Part shown: in pieces, positions 26,228-35,817 of the stretch | Numbering within the stretch: position 1 is the stretch's first letter | How the letters are laid out: each line of letters opens with the position of its first letter | NCBI RefSeq assembly: GCF_001423845.1 | Contig: NZ_LMPM01000002.1 | Coordinates: 707,281-771,280 of the forward strand | Source of the DNA: Sphingomonas sp. Leaf357 | GTDB taxonomy: Bacteria; Pseudomonadota; Alphaproteobacteria; Sphingomonadales; Sphingomonadaceae | DNA: 64,000 nucleotides | Reading direction: 5' to 3' | The notes under the pieces: model-generated | Database searches by the model: none | Seen by the model: the letters and a program-made list of their open reading frames with translations, nothing else | Told to the model about the DNA's origin: nothing | Made by a program: the position numbers and the translations under genes

Positions 26228-27769
26228 ATGCTGTTGCGCCTGCTGTCCACGATCGCGCTGTCTGCCGCGCTGCCCGCCGCGGTGATCGCCACCACCCCCG
26301 CCGATGCCCAGACGCAACCGCCCCGTGCGAAGATCGACATGGGCACGGTGTCGGGCACCAGCGAGGGCCAGCTCGACGTCTTTCGCGGCATACCGTTCGC
26401 CGCCCCCCCACAGGGGCCGTTGCGCTGGAAGGCCCCGCAGCCCGCTCTGCCCTGGACCGGTGTTCGCGCGGCGCGCAGCTTCGGCGCGGCCTGCCCGCAG
26501 GGGCCGGAGCATAAGGAGCCCTGGGCGCAGGTCGGCCCAATGAGCGAGGATTGCCTGTTCCTCAACGTCTGGCGGCCGAAGCGCGCGGGCAGATATCCGG
26601 TGATGGTGTTCCTGCACGGCGGCGGCTTCACCTATGGCGCGGCCGGGGTTCCACTCTACGACGGCGCGGCGCTGGCGGCGCGCGGCGTGGTGATCGTCAC
26701 GGTGAATTACCGCCTCGGCCGGCTGGGCTTCTTCGCCCATCCCGCGCTGACCCGCGAGGATCCGGCCGGCCAGCTCGGCAATTACGCGATCATGGATCAG
26801 ATCGCGGCGCTCAAATGGGTGAAGCGCAACATCGCGAGCTTTGCCGGCGATCCCGCGAACGTCACGCTCTTCGGCGAATCCGCAGGCGCCGGATCGGTCC
26901 AGATCCTGATGGGCTCGCCTCAGTCGGCCGGCCTGTTCCACAAGGCGATTTCGGAATCCGGCGCGGGCGGTAGCGCGCTGTTCCCGATCCGGGGCGGCGC
27001 GATCAGCGCCGAGAAGCTGGGCGAGCTTTGGGCCACCGGCCTCGGCCTGAAGGATGCCACGCCCGAGCAACTGCGCGCCATTCCGCTCGCCGATGTGGTG
27101 AAGAACGGCCGCGCCTTCCCGTTCATCGACGGCAAGGTCGTCGTGCACAGCCCGGGCGAGCCGTTCTTCCAGGGCAAGGAGATGCGCATCCCGCTCATCA
27201 TCGGCGGCAATTCCAACGAATCCAGCCTGGGCGGCATGACCGAGGCCAATGCCAAGATCCTGCTCGGCCCGGCCTTCCCGGATCTGCTCGCCGGCTACGT
27301 CTCCTATACCGGCAAGGCACCCGCCGCGGCGGCGATCGACCTCGCCGAGGATGCCGGATTCGTGCTGCCGTCCTTCGCTCTGGCGGACAAGCATGCGGCG
27401 ACCGGAGCCAAGGCGTTCGTCTATTATTTCGATCAGGTGCCGGTGGATCAGCGCGCCGGATCGGCCGGAACCGATCATGGCGGCGAACTCGAATATGTCT
27501 TCGGCACCAAGCCGGCGGAGCATCGCTGGGATGCGCAGGATGCCAAGGTATCGAAGATGATGGGCGATTATTGGGTGCGCTTCGCCCGCACCGGTGATCC
27601 CAACGGCGCGGGAGCCCCGCGCTGGCCGGCCGTGACGACGCAGCCGACCGCCTATCTGTCCATCGGCGCCGATACGAAGGCCGCGCGCCTGCGCCCGATC
27701 CAGGAAAAGGCCAAGGCGGCGACGATGGCCGATTCCTTGAAGAAATGGGCGGCGACCCCGGCACCCTGA
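26228..27769 (+). CDS. Secreted type-B carboxylesterase
   Basis: A 513-residue alpha/beta hydrolase of the carboxylesterase B family with a signal peptide (cleavage near TPADAQ, residue 28). Oxyanion hole HGGGF is at 130-134, nucleophile S218 in GESAGAGS, a glutamate in GGNSNESSLGG and the histidine in TDHGGELEYVF complete the triad. It should hydrolyse carboxylic esters in the periplasm. I prefer the ATG at 26228 because GAGAGG lies eight bases ahead; an ATG at 26213 is less well placed. The GH1 gene follows 24 bp downstream, suggesting joint action on an esterified glycoside. Confidence 0.88.
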   Translation: MLLRLLSTIALSAALPAAVIATTPADAQTQPPRAKIDMGTVSGTSEGQLDVFRGIPFAAPPQGPLRWKAPQPALPWTGVRAARSFGAACPQGPEHKEPWAQVGPMSEDCLFLNVWRPKRAGRYPVMVFLHGGGFTYGAAGVPLYDGAALAARGVVIVTVNYRLGRLGFFAHPALTREDPAGQLGNYAIMDQIAALKWVKRNIASFAGDPANVTLFGESAGAGSVQILMGSPQSAGLFHKAISESGAGGSALFPIRGGAISAEKLGELWATGLGLKDATPEQLRAIPLADVVKNGRAFPFIDGKVVVHSPGEPFFQGKEMRIPLIIGGNSNESSLGGMTEANAKILLGPAFPDLLAGYVSYTGKAPAAAAIDLAEDAGFVLPSFALADKHAATGAKAFVYYFDQVPVDQRAGSAGTDHGGELEYVFGTKPAEHRWDAQDAKVSKMMGDYWVRFARTGDPNGAGAPRWPAVTTQPTAYLSIGADTKAARLRPIQEKAKAATMADSLKKWAATPAP

Positions 27770-27793
27770 AGCGCGACCGAAGGAGCGACGGAG

Positions 27794-29113
27794 ATGGACT
27801 CGAACACCCAGCCCAACCGGCGGCAGATCGTCGCCGGGGCGGCCGGTCTGCTCGCCGGTGCGATTCCGTCGGCGGGTGCCGCCGCCGGGCGATCCGCGCC
27901 GAAGGGCTTTCTGTGGGGCACGGCGATCTCCGCGCACCAGAGCGAGGGCGGCAACACCATTTCGGACAGCTGGCTGCTCGAAACCAATCGGCCGACCGCG
28001 TTCAGGGATCCGTCCGGCGATGCCTGCGACAGCTATCATCGCTATGAGGAGGATCTCGACATCGCCGCGCGGCTCGGCTTGAATTGCTATCGCTTCGGCA
28101 TCGAATGGGCGCGGATCGAGCCGGCCGAGGGCATGTTTTCACAGGCCGCGCTCGACCATTATGTCCGCGTGCTGGAGGCATGCCATGCGCGCAAATTGCT
28201 GCCGATCGTCACCTACAACCACTTCACCGTGCCCTTGTGGTTCGCAATGCGCGGCGGTTTCGAGGTGGCGGACGGGGCCGATCTGTTCGCGCGCTTCTGC
28301 GGCCGCGCCACCGAGCGGCTCGGCCGTCTGATCGGCATGGCCTCGACTTTCAACGAGGCCAATATCGTGCTGTTGCGCAAGGTGCTGCCGCGTTTCGCCA
28401 GCGATGCGGCGGCGGCGAACGCACGAGCGATGATCGCGGCGGCGGCGCGGCGCACCGCATCGCCGGGATTTTCGTCGATGCTGTTCGGCGATCCCGACAA
28501 GATCAGCACGGTGATGCTGGACGCGCATGCCAAGGGCTATGCCGCGATCAAGGCCGTGCGGGGCGACCTGCCCGTCGGCGTGACGCTGTCGATGCAGGAG
28601 ATTCAGGGCATCGGGCCGGACAATCTCGCCGCACAGGCCGAACGCACGATGTATGGCGGCTGGATCGAGGCGGCGAACGCATCCGATTTTGTCGGGGTGC
28701 AGACCTATTCACGGCTCCGCATCGACGCGAAGGGGCTGATGAAATCCGAGCCCGGCGTTCCGCTCACCGACATGGGTTATGAGAATTACCCGCATGCGAT
28801 CGGCGCGACGCTCCGCTACGCCGCGATACACATCGATCGTCCGATCTACCTCACCGAAACCGGCATCGCCGCCGAGGACGACGCGATCCGCGTGAAGTTC
28901 ATCGCCGACACGCTTGCCGAGGTGCGCAAGTGTATCGACGAAGGGATCGCGGTGAAGGGCTATCTCTATTGGTCGTTGCTCGACAATTTCGAATGGACGT
29001 CGGGCTATGCCAAGAAATTCGGGCTGGTCGCGGTCGATCGCCAGACCTTCCGCCGCACGCTCAAGCCCAGCGCGCGCTATCTCGGCGCGCGGGCCAGGGC
29101 GAACCTGTTGTAG
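27794..29113 (+). CDS. Exported glycoside hydrolase family 1 (beta-glycosidase-like)
   Basis: A 439-residue GH1 TIM-barrel enzyme with an N-terminal twin-arginine-like leader (NRRQIVAGAAGLL) pointing to export. GFLWGTAISAHQSEGG is the family start. The acid/base glutamate is E188 in TFNEAN (usually TxNEP) and the nucleophile is E355 in YLTETGIA (usually TENG), both slightly off consensus. C-terminal WSLLDNFEWTSGYAKKFGL is canonical. It likely removes a beta-linked sugar. AAGGAG lies nine bases before the ATG. Transcribed with the esterase upstream; the substrate is unknown. Confidence 0.87.
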   Translation: MDSNTQPNRRQIVAGAAGLLAGAIPSAGAAAGRSAPKGFLWGTAISAHQSEGGNTISDSWLLETNRPTAFRDPSGDACDSYHRYEEDLDIAARLGLNCYRFGIEWARIEPAEGMFSQAALDHYVRVLEACHARKLLPIVTYNHFTVPLWFAMRGGFEVADGADLFARFCGRATERLGRLIGMASTFNEANIVLLRKVLPRFASDAAAANARAMIAAAARRTASPGFSSMLFGDPDKISTVMLDAHAKGYAAIKAVRGDLPVGVTLSMQEIQGIGPDNLAAQAERTMYGGWIEAANASDFVGVQTYSRLRIDAKGLMKSEPGVPLTDMGYENYPHAIGATLRYAAIHIDRPIYLTETGIAAEDDAIRVKFIADTLAEVRKCIDEGIAVKGYLYWSLLDNFEWTSGYAKKFGLVAVDRQTFRRTLKPSARYLGARARANLL

Positions 29114-29118
29114 GAAAA

Positions 29119-29156
29119 CGGACGGCGCGGCCACCGGTCGAAGACCGGGGCCGCGC
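29119..29156. terminator. Bidirectional terminator hairpin
   Basis: GCGCGGCC and CCGGTC pair with GACCGG and GGCCGCGC around a GAA loop, giving a 14-bp stem with one bulge (29125-29156). On the minus strand it is followed by GTCCGTTTTCC. It lies between the convergent GH1 and TonB receptor genes. Confidence 0.65.
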
Positions 29157-29164
29157 AGTACCCT

Positions 29165-32100
29165 TTAGAAGCCGAACTTGACGCCCACGTAGAACGACCG
29201 CCCGATCGGATCGTAGAGCGCGACATCGGTGCCGTTCTGCGAACTCGCGACGATCGGCAGGCCCTTGTCGAGCAGGTTGTTGACGCCGCCACGGATCTCG
29301 AACCGCTTGTTCACCTTGGTCGACACGAACAGATCGAACAGCGAATAGGCTGGCACGCCGGCCTGTGCGGTGGCGGGCGTCAGCACCGAGCTGACGTCGG
29401 ACAGCGGGCCCTGATAGCGCCAGCGCAGGCCGAGCCCGAATGCATCCGAACGATAGCCGATCGTGGTCAGCGCCTTCCAGCGCGGCGTCGCGCGCGGCGG
29501 TACGGCCCCGGTTCCGGCGCCACCATTGCTGACCCCGGTATAGTCGAGGAACGCCGTGTTCGGCAGCAGCTGAACCTTGTAGCTGCGCGTCCAACCGATC
29601 GACGTATCGGCATAGACCTTGCCCTCGGAACCCGCCACCGCCGCCGGCAGGCCGAGATGCGCCTGGATCTCGACGCCGTCGGTCTTCAGGCCCCCGAGGT
29701 TGAGATAAGGCGTCGAGACGGTGACGATCTGCCCCGTCGCATCGCGCTGGATCAGCTGGCAGTAGGGATTGGTGTTGGTGTAGCTCGGGTTGGAGCCGTC
29801 GAGGTTGAAGCATTTCGACAGGACGGTCAGGCCCGGCACCGACGAGATCACGTTCTTGATGTTGATGTTGTAATAATCGACCGACAGCGAGAAATCGCGG
29901 AAGAAGCCGGACTTGATCGGCGAATTGAGCACCAGACCGAAATTGTAGGTGTTGGCCTTTTCCGGGGTCAGGCCGGTATTGCCGGTGATCGTCTGGCCGG
30001 TCGCCGTCGTCGGGAAGGTATAGGAAGCGATCGCCTGGGACGGCACACCCTGCGCGACGCACAAGGTGCTGACCTGTGCTCCGTTCGCCCCGGTGCGCGC
30101 GGTCGAGCGGATATCGCACGGATCGCCGAGCGAGGCCGGTGGCGTGCCGATCACCAGCTGCGTGCCCGATGCCGGCGCGAAGAGTTCGCCGATGTTCGGC
30201 GCACGCACTGCGCGCTGATAGCTGCCACGGAACAGCAACGGCTCGATCGGGCGCCAGCGGGCATCGCCCTCGAAGCTGGTCACCGTGCCGGTGGTCGAAT
30301 AATCCGAGACGCGGACGGCGCCGCCGATGCCGAGTTCCTCGAAGAACGGTTTACCCGAAATCAACGGAATATCGAGCTGCGCCGCCGCTTCCTTCAGCGA
30401 GATCGCACCGCGCGCCCCCTGCGAGGCGATGATCGACTCCAGATTCTGCGCCGCCAGATCGCTGTCGGGGACGTAGCTGTAGCTGTTGCGGCGATAATCG
30501 GCGACGAACGCGATCTGCGCCGGGCCGGCGCCGAGATCGAACAGCTTGCCGTTAATCTGCGCCTGCACCTGGGTCTGCGATACCTTCTCGCGCGAGAAGG
30601 CATCCTTGGTGATGTAGTTGACGCAGGCCTGCGACAGGCTGCGCGCATTGGCGTCGCCGAACGGGTTGAAACCGCCGGTGCAGAGCGAATTGCCGCCGTC
30701 CGTCGCGCTCAGCAAATTCTGCACCCGGCTCTTCACGATGGCCGAGTGGATCGTCTGGTTGTGGACGGATTCGTCGTATGCGCCGTACGCGTCGAAGGTC
30801 CAGCCGCTTGCGATCTCGCCGCGCACGCCGGCCAGATATTGCTGGACGGTATACTGCTCCTCGAAGTTCTTGTACGGCACGCCGACATAGCGGCCGTTCC
30901 AGGTGAAGCTGGCCGCGGCGTTCGGGCGCGATGCCAGGATCGTGCGCAGATCGGCCGGGATGAACGGGTTGGTGACGGGAATGCTGGTCAGCGTGCCGAA
31001 CTGCGTCAGGCTGCCACCGCTCGCCGTATGCACGCTCAGATCAACATACATGAACTGGCCGTACGCGGTGATGCCGGGCGCGACTTCGTAATCCGCCTTT
31101 AGGAATGCCGTCTTGCGATCTAGACCGTTGTAGAAGTCGATCTGCTGCCCCACCGGCATGCGCACATTGTTGCCGACGAGCAGATAGCCCTGACCATTGG
31201 TCGGCCCGCGATAATTGATCGCGCCGGTCTGCACGAACAGCGAACGATCGTCGTTGAAGCCCAAGTTGAGCAGCGGATTGATCGTGCCGGTCACGCCGTA
31301 CCGGGCGAACACGCCCTGCACGACCGCGGCGTTCGGCGCGTTGGTCGCGCTCGGCACGAAGGTGCCGGTGCCGATGAACGAAGACGGCGTCTTGTCGTAG
31401 AAGAAGCTGCGCGCGCTGCCGTTGATCGGATTCTGCTTGGCATAGCTGAACGCGGCGGTGACATGCCCGCGATCCTCCGCGAAGGTCGATCCGAAGGCGA
31501 GCGACCCGTTGAAGCGATAGCCGTCGCCGCGCTCGCTGATCGTGTTCAGCAGGTCGACCTTGATGCCGTCCAGCTTGCGCACCGTCTTGAAGTTGACCAC
31601 GCCCGACATCGCGTCCGACCCGTACACCGCCGACGCGCCGCCGGTGATCACGTCGATCCCGTCGATGATCGCCTCGGGCAGGATGTTGATGTCGACGTTA
31701 CCGTTGATGTCGGATGCCGGCAGACGCCGCCCGTCGAGCAGCACGAGGTTGCGGTTGGTGCCCAGACCATGAAGGTTGATCGAGGCGCGCCCGCCCGTGC
31801 CCTGCCCACCGGTGCCGGCATTGCCGCCGGTGGTGAAGCTCGGGAACTGGTTCAGCGCGTCCTGCAGCGTCGCGACGCCGGCTTCCTTGATCGCGGCGTC
31901 GCCCACGCTGATGATCGGGCTGACGGAAGTGTTGTTGGGGCGCTGGATCAGCGATCCGGTGACGACGATGTCGGATTCGCTGCTCGTGTCCGGCGTGGCG
32001 GCCGTGTCCTGCGCGACGGCGGCGCGGGCGGCGTCGGTCTGCGCCGCGGCGGTGGTCGCTTCGCCGGGCGTCGTCACCTGGTCGGCGGTCGTCTTCGGCC

Positions 32101-32230
32101 CCTGCGTGCCGATGTCCTGCGCGGCGGCCGGCGTCGCGGCCAGGCCGATCGCCAGTGCGGCGACGCCGATCGCGAGCGCGCGGGTCGATGCGGATTGCGC
32201 CAGGCTCCGGCGTGTCGTCATGCTCGTCAT
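29165..32230 (-). CDS. Large TonB-dependent receptor
   Basis: This 1021-residue outer-membrane receptor has a signal peptide ending near AAAQD (about residue 38), an alanine/threonine-rich linker, a TonB-box-like SDIVVTGSLIQRPNN, and a plug with NLHGLGTNRNLVLLDGRR and GGASAVYGSDAMSGVVN, followed by a long barrel ending in VGVKFGF. It is the oligosaccharide/plant-compound receptor type abundant in sphingomonads. GGGAGG precedes the ATG at 32230. It is 64 bp behind an exported esterase gene on the same strand, so the pair forms an operon for import of an esterified compound. Confidence 0.93.
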   Translation of the reverse strand: MTSMTTRRSLAQSASTRALAIGVAALAIGLAATPAAAQDIGTQGPKTTADQVTTPGEATTAAAQTDAARAAVAQDTAATPDTSSESDIVVTGSLIQRPNNTSVSPIISVGDAAIKEAGVATLQDALNQFPSFTTGGNAGTGGQGTGGRASINLHGLGTNRNLVLLDGRRLPASDINGNVDINILPEAIIDGIDVITGGASAVYGSDAMSGVVNFKTVRKLDGIKVDLLNTISERGDGYRFNGSLAFGSTFAEDRGHVTAAFSYAKQNPINGSARSFFYDKTPSSFIGTGTFVPSATNAPNAAVVQGVFARYGVTGTINPLLNLGFNDDRSLFVQTGAINYRGPTNGQGYLLVGNNVRMPVGQQIDFYNGLDRKTAFLKADYEVAPGITAYGQFMYVDLSVHTASGGSLTQFGTLTSIPVTNPFIPADLRTILASRPNAAASFTWNGRYVGVPYKNFEEQYTVQQYLAGVRGEIASGWTFDAYGAYDESVHNQTIHSAIVKSRVQNLLSATDGGNSLCTGGFNPFGDANARSLSQACVNYITKDAFSREKVSQTQVQAQINGKLFDLGAGPAQIAFVADYRRNSYSYVPDSDLAAQNLESIIASQGARGAISLKEAAAQLDIPLISGKPFFEELGIGGAVRVSDYSTTGTVTSFEGDARWRPIEPLLFRGSYQRAVRAPNIGELFAPASGTQLVIGTPPASLGDPCDIRSTARTGANGAQVSTLCVAQGVPSQAIASYTFPTTATGQTITGNTGLTPEKANTYNFGLVLNSPIKSGFFRDFSLSVDYYNINIKNVISSVPGLTVLSKCFNLDGSNPSYTNTNPYCQLIQRDATGQIVTVSTPYLNLGGLKTDGVEIQAHLGLPAAVAGSEGKVYADTSIGWTRSYKVQLLPNTAFLDYTGVSNGGAGTGAVPPRATPRWKALTTIGYRSDAFGLGLRWRYQGPLSDVSSVLTPATAQAGVPAYSLFDLFVSTKVNKRFEIRGGVNNLLDKGLPIVASSQNGTDVALYDPIGRSFYVGVKFGF

Positions 32231-32294
32231 GGATTGTCCTCCCTCTATTGTTCGCCCGCCGGTTCGCCCGGCGTGGCGTCGTGATGGTCGTGTG

Positions 32295-33392
32295 TCAGCG
32301 GCCTTTGTCGCCGATCTGGGCGTCGATGAAATCGATGGCGGTGCGCAGCGCCAGCTTGCTCGCATCGCGCGTCGCCTCCGGCGTCTTGCCGATCCAGCTG
32401 TGATCGACGCCCGGAATCACGATCTTGCGCACCGCCACGCCTTTGGCGCGTAAGGCCGTATAGAACGTCTCCGTCTGCGCCTCCGGCACCGTCTGGTCGT
32501 CGCTGCCGTGCATCAGCAGAACCGGCGGGTCGCTGCGGTCGACATAGGTAACCGGCGAGGCGAAGGCGCGCTGCTCGGGCGTGCAATCGCCGGCCGGGCA
32601 GCCCAGGAACAGGTTTTCCGCGCTCGGACCGGGCGGCATGCCGGGCGGCGGGCTGCTGCGCTTGGGCATGCTCGCGAAATCGTAGATGCCGAACCAGCCG
32701 ACCACCGCCTGCACGCAGTCCGAGGCCTGGTCGCTGCCCGCCGCGGTCGACGCCACGGTCTCGACATTGGCCGTCTTCGGCACGATCCGCGCACCGGGCT
32801 CCAGCGCGGCTACGTTGCAACTGACCCCGGCCAGCGCCGCGAGATGCCCGCCGGCCGACTGGCCCCAGATCGCGGCGCGTTGCGGATCGATATTGTAGGT
32901 CGCGGCGCGCGCGCGCAGCCAGCGGATGCCGGCCTTCACGTCCTGGATCGCGGCCGGGAACGGTGCCTCGCGCGAGAAACGGTAGGAGAGGCTGGCGACG
33001 ACATACCCCTTGGCCGCGAGGCTCGCGAGCACCTTGGGCCAGTCGACATAAGCGGCGCTGCGGCGCGGTCCGCCCGCCATCCATCCGCCGCCATGCACGT
33101 AGACGACGAGCGGGCGCGGACCGGCCGAGGCGAAGCGCGCCGGCGGCAGGAACAGGTCGAGCTTGAGCGGACGATAGCCCGGCAGCGTCTGATAGGTGAT
33201 GTCGGGATAGCCGGTCACGCCGTCGGCGAACGCGATCTTGGTGGTCGCGAACGAATCCGCGCCGACCGCCTGGACGCTCGCGCCGATCTCGGCCGCATCG
33301 GCGATATCCTTGCCGTTGCTCTGCGCCATCGCCGATCCGGCAAAAGACGTCAGCAGCACAGCCGTGGTGGCAATCGCGAGTCGCAGGCCCAT
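32295..33392 (-). CDS. Exported alpha/beta-hydrolase (esterase)
   Basis: A 365-residue secreted hydrolase. Signal peptide at 1-23 ending AMAQ; oxyanion HGGGW at 100-104; nucleophile S179 in WGQSAGGH; a later MHGSDDQTVP aspartate and GVDHSW histidine complete the triad. It resembles the BD-FAE/feruloyl-type esterases acting on acylated plant compounds. The ATG at 33392 is placed six bases after AAGGGG; another in-frame ATG at 33398 is too close to that site. First gene of the esterase-TonB operon, reading left from the divergent promoter shared with the shikimate dehydrogenase-like gene. Confidence 0.88.
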   Translation of the reverse strand: MGLRLAIATTAVLLTSFAGSAMAQSNGKDIADAAEIGASVQAVGADSFATTKIAFADGVTGYPDITYQTLPGYRPLKLDLFLPPARFASAGPRPLVVYVHGGGWMAGGPRRSAAYVDWPKVLASLAAKGYVVASLSYRFSREAPFPAAIQDVKAGIRWLRARAATYNIDPQRAAIWGQSAGGHLAALAGVSCNVAALEPGARIVPKTANVETVASTAAGSDQASDCVQAVVGWFGIYDFASMPKRSSPPPGMPPGPSAENLFLGCPAGDCTPEQRAFASPVTYVDRSDPPVLLMHGSDDQTVPEAQTETFYTALRAKGVAVRKIVIPGVDHSWIGKTPEATRDASKLALRTAIDFIDAQIGDKGR

Positions 33393-33462
33393 CCCCATCC
33401 CCTTCACATCGACGCTCTGCGGCGTCCGTTCGGGCCTTCCCCGATCCGAAGATCGACGCCCG

Positions 33463-33492
33463 TTGACATTTGATGTACGAAATGGTTCGTAC
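33463..33492. promoter_or_regulatory. Divergent promoter with putative TetR operator, site 1
   Basis: The inverted repeat GTACGAAATGGTTCGTAC (33475-33492, 7-bp arms, 4-bp spacer) follows a consensus -35 TTGACA at 33463-33468. The same 17-nt TGTACGAAATGGTTCGT recurs at 39500-39516. The site lies between the esterase-TonB operon and the shikimate dehydrogenase operon and probably controls both. Confidence 0.7.
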
Positions 33493-33572
33493 CGAGTCAA
33501 TTCCGAATTCGAAACGGTTGGCAAGCGGCCCGGCAGACGGCCATGACTGTCAAATATGGGGAGGTTTCTGCA

Positions 33573-34442
33573 GTGACGGACACAATAGGGGCGGAGCAGC
33601 CCGCCGGCCCCGACGCCGCCACGTCACCGATCCTGACGGGCCTGATCGGGATGGACATCCAGGGGTCGCGCTCGCCCGAAATGCACGAGCGCGAGGCGGC
33701 CGCGCAGGGCATCGCGCTCACCTATCGCCTGCTCGATCTCGCGATCCCGCCGCACACCGGCGACGATCTCGCCGCCACGCTCGACACGGTGAAGCGCGAG
33801 GGGTTCGCCGGCGTCAACGTGACCCATCCCTTCAAGCAGCGCATCATCGCCCTGCTCGACGAACTCAGCGACGAGGCGCGCGCGATCGGCGCGGTCAACA
33901 CGGTCGTGTTCCAGAACGGGCGCAGCACCGGCCACAACACCGATTCCTACGGCTTCGGCGAAGGCTTCGAGCGTCAATTGGGCGGGGTCGCGCTGAACCG
34001 GGTCGTGCAGATCGGAGCCGGGGGCGCGGGTGCCGCGACGGCGATGGCGATGGTCAAGTTGGGCTGTCGCGATCTGGTGATCGTCGATCCGCAGGCGAAC
34101 CGTGCCGCAGATCTCGTCGGCCGCCTGCCCGGCGGCGTCGCCCGCGCCGCCACGCGCGACATCGCGGAGGAACTGGCCGAGGCGGACGGGATCATCAACG
34201 CAACGCCGATCGGCATGCAGGGCCACCCGGGCATACCGATCGATCCCGCGCTTCTGCGCGCCGAGATGTGGGTCGCCGACGTCGTCTATTTCCCGCTGGA
34301 GACCGAATTGCTGCGCGCCGCCCGCGCCGCCGGATGCCGCACCGCGCATGGCGGCGACATGGCGGTGTTCCAGGCGGCCCGCGCCTTCGACCTGTTCACC
34401 GGCCGCACCGCCGATCGCCAGCGCATGGCGGCCGGCTTCTGA
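33573..34442 (+). CDS. Shikimate/quinate dehydrogenase family protein
   Basis: A 289-residue NAD(P)-dependent dehydrogenase of the AroE/YdiB/QuiA-type family. Substrate-binding serines lie in GSRSPEMH (S32, S34), the catalytic pair is K88 in VTHPFKQ and D124 in HNTDSYGF, and the nucleotide loop is GAGGAGAA (148-155). I choose the GTG at 33573 because GGGGAGG lies eight bases before it; an ATG at 33543 lacks such a site. Its place in a TonB/esterase/MFS/QuiC locus suggests catabolic oxidation of shikimate (or quinate) to the 3-dehydro form, not aromatic biosynthesis. MFS gene follows. Confidence 0.88.
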   Translation: MTDTIGAEQPAGPDAATSPILTGLIGMDIQGSRSPEMHEREAAAQGIALTYRLLDLAIPPHTGDDLAATLDTVKREGFAGVNVTHPFKQRIIALLDELSDEARAIGAVNTVVFQNGRSTGHNTDSYGFGEGFERQLGGVALNRVVQIGAGGAGAATAMAMVKLGCRDLVIVDPQANRAADLVGRLPGGVARAATRDIAEELAEADGIINATPIGMQGHPGIPIDPALLRAEMWVADVVYFPLETELLRAARAAGCRTAHGGDMAVFQAARAFDLFTGRTADRQRMAAGF

Positions 34443-34512
34443 TTTTTTCCGTAAAGACTAGAAGCGCGGCACGGGCGTCGATCAGAACACCGGCCGCACG
34501 AGAGGATCGAAG

Positions 34513-35817
34513 ATGCAGGACATGACCGCGCGCCCCACCGCTCCGGCAGGCCAGCGCCCCACGCGCGCGCGCTTCGCCATGCTCGGCCTGATCGCGACCG
34601 GCACGCTGGTCAATTATCTCGATCGCACCGTGCTCGGCATCGCGGCTCCGGCGTTGACCAAGGAACTGGCGATCAATTCCGCGGTCATGGGCCTCGTCTT
34701 CTCCGCTTTCTCATGGAGCTATGCCGCATCGCAGATCCCCGGCGGGCTGTTCCTCGATCGCTTCGGCACGCGCCTGACCTACGCCTTGTCGGTCGGCTTC
34801 TGGTCGCTGTTCACCTTGCTGCACGCTCTGGTCGGCGGCCTCGCCTCGTTGCTCGGGCTGCGGCTCGCGCTCGGCATCGCCGAAGCCCCGTGCTTTCCCG
34901 CCAACAGTCGCGTCGTGGCAACCTGGTTTCCGCAATCGGAGCGTGCTTTCGCCACCGGCGTCTACACGGTCGGCGAATATATCGGGCTCGCCTTCCTCAG
35001 CCCGTTGCTGTTCTGGCTGCTGGCAAGTCATGGCTGGCGTTCGCTGTTCATCGTCTGCGGCGTGGTCGGCTTCGCCTTCGTATTGGTCTGGCTCGCCCGC
35101 TATCGCGAGCCCAGCGATCACAAAAGCGTCAACGCCGCCGAACTCGATCTGATCGCGGCGGGCGGCGGATTGGTCGGCGGTGCCGGCAAGGGCGGCAGGA
35201 TCGACTGGAGCAAGGCGGGCAAGCTGCTGCGCTTCCGCCAGATGTGGGGCATCTGCATCGGCCAGTTCGCCGGCAATTCCACCCTGGTGTTCTTCCTCAC
35301 CTGGTTCCCGACCTATCTCGCGACCGAACGGCACATGGCCTTCCTCAAGATCGGCTTCTACGCCGTGCTGCCGTTCATCGCGGCGTCGATCGGCGTGCTG
35401 TTCGGCGGCTGGTGGTCGGATACGATGCTGCGTCGCGGCTTCTCGGCCAATATCGCGCGCAAGGTGCCGATCATCACCGGCCTGCTGCTTGCCTCGACCA
35501 TAATCGCGGCGAATTTCGTCGAATCGAACACCGCGGTGATCGCGATCCTGTCGCTCGCATTCTTCGCCCAAGGCATGGCCGCCTTGGGCTGGACATTGGT
35601 GTCCGACATCGCGCCGCGCGGGATGCTAGGGCTGACCGGCGGCATCTTCAATCTCGCCGCCAATCTCGCCGGAATCATCACCCCGCTGGTGATCGGCGCG
35701 ATCGTCGCGGCGACGGGATCGTTCTTCTACGCCCTGGCCTTTGTCGGCGGTCTCGCGATCGTCGGTGCGCTCGCCTACATCTTCGTTCTTGGCGACGTGA
35801 AGCGGATCGAACTGTGA
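34513..35817 (+). CDS. MFS transporter, anion:cation symporter type
   Basis: A 434-residue inner-membrane carrier with twelve predicted helices. NYLDRTVLGIAAPAL in helix 1 and the GGLFLDRFGTRL loop after helix 2 are typical of the ACS family that imports organic acids such as glucarate, phthalate or aromatic acids with protons. AGAGGA lies six bases before the ATG. It follows the shikimate dehydrogenase-like gene and overlaps the lactonase-like gene by one base, so shikimate-type acids are the likely cargo. Confidence 0.88.
   Translation: MQDMTARPTAPAGQRPTRARFAMLGLIATGTLVNYLDRTVLGIAAPALTKELAINSAVMGLVFSAFSWSYAASQIPGGLFLDRFGTRLTYALSVGFWSLFTLLHALVGGLASLLGLRLALGIAEAPCFPANSRVVATWFPQSERAFATGVYTVGEYIGLAFLSPLLFWLLASHGWRSLFIVCGVVGFAFVLVWLARYREPSDHKSVNAAELDLIAAGGGLVGGAGKGGRIDWSKAGKLLRFRQMWGICIGQFAGNSTLVFFLTWFPTYLATERHMAFLKIGFYAVLPFIAASIGVLFGGWWSDTMLRRGFSANIARKVPIITGLLLASTIIAANFVESNTAVIAILSLAFFAQGMAALGWTLVSDIAPRGMLGLTGGIFNLAANLAGIITPLVIGAIVAATGSFFYALAFVGGLAIVGALAYIFVLGDVKRIEL

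Noticed and set aside
25016..28039. Minus-strand open frame of about 1000 codons
   Set aside because: It is antisense to the UbiB-like and carboxylesterase genes, has arginine/aspartate/glycine-heavy composition and no domain. Long shadow frames are expected in GC-rich coding DNA.
33573..34442. Biosynthetic aroE of the shikimate pathway
   Set aside because: The enzyme family fits, but the gene is embedded in a TonB/esterase/MFS/QuiC locus with a shared operator; a catabolic paralogue is more likely. Not excluded without knowing whether another aroE exists.
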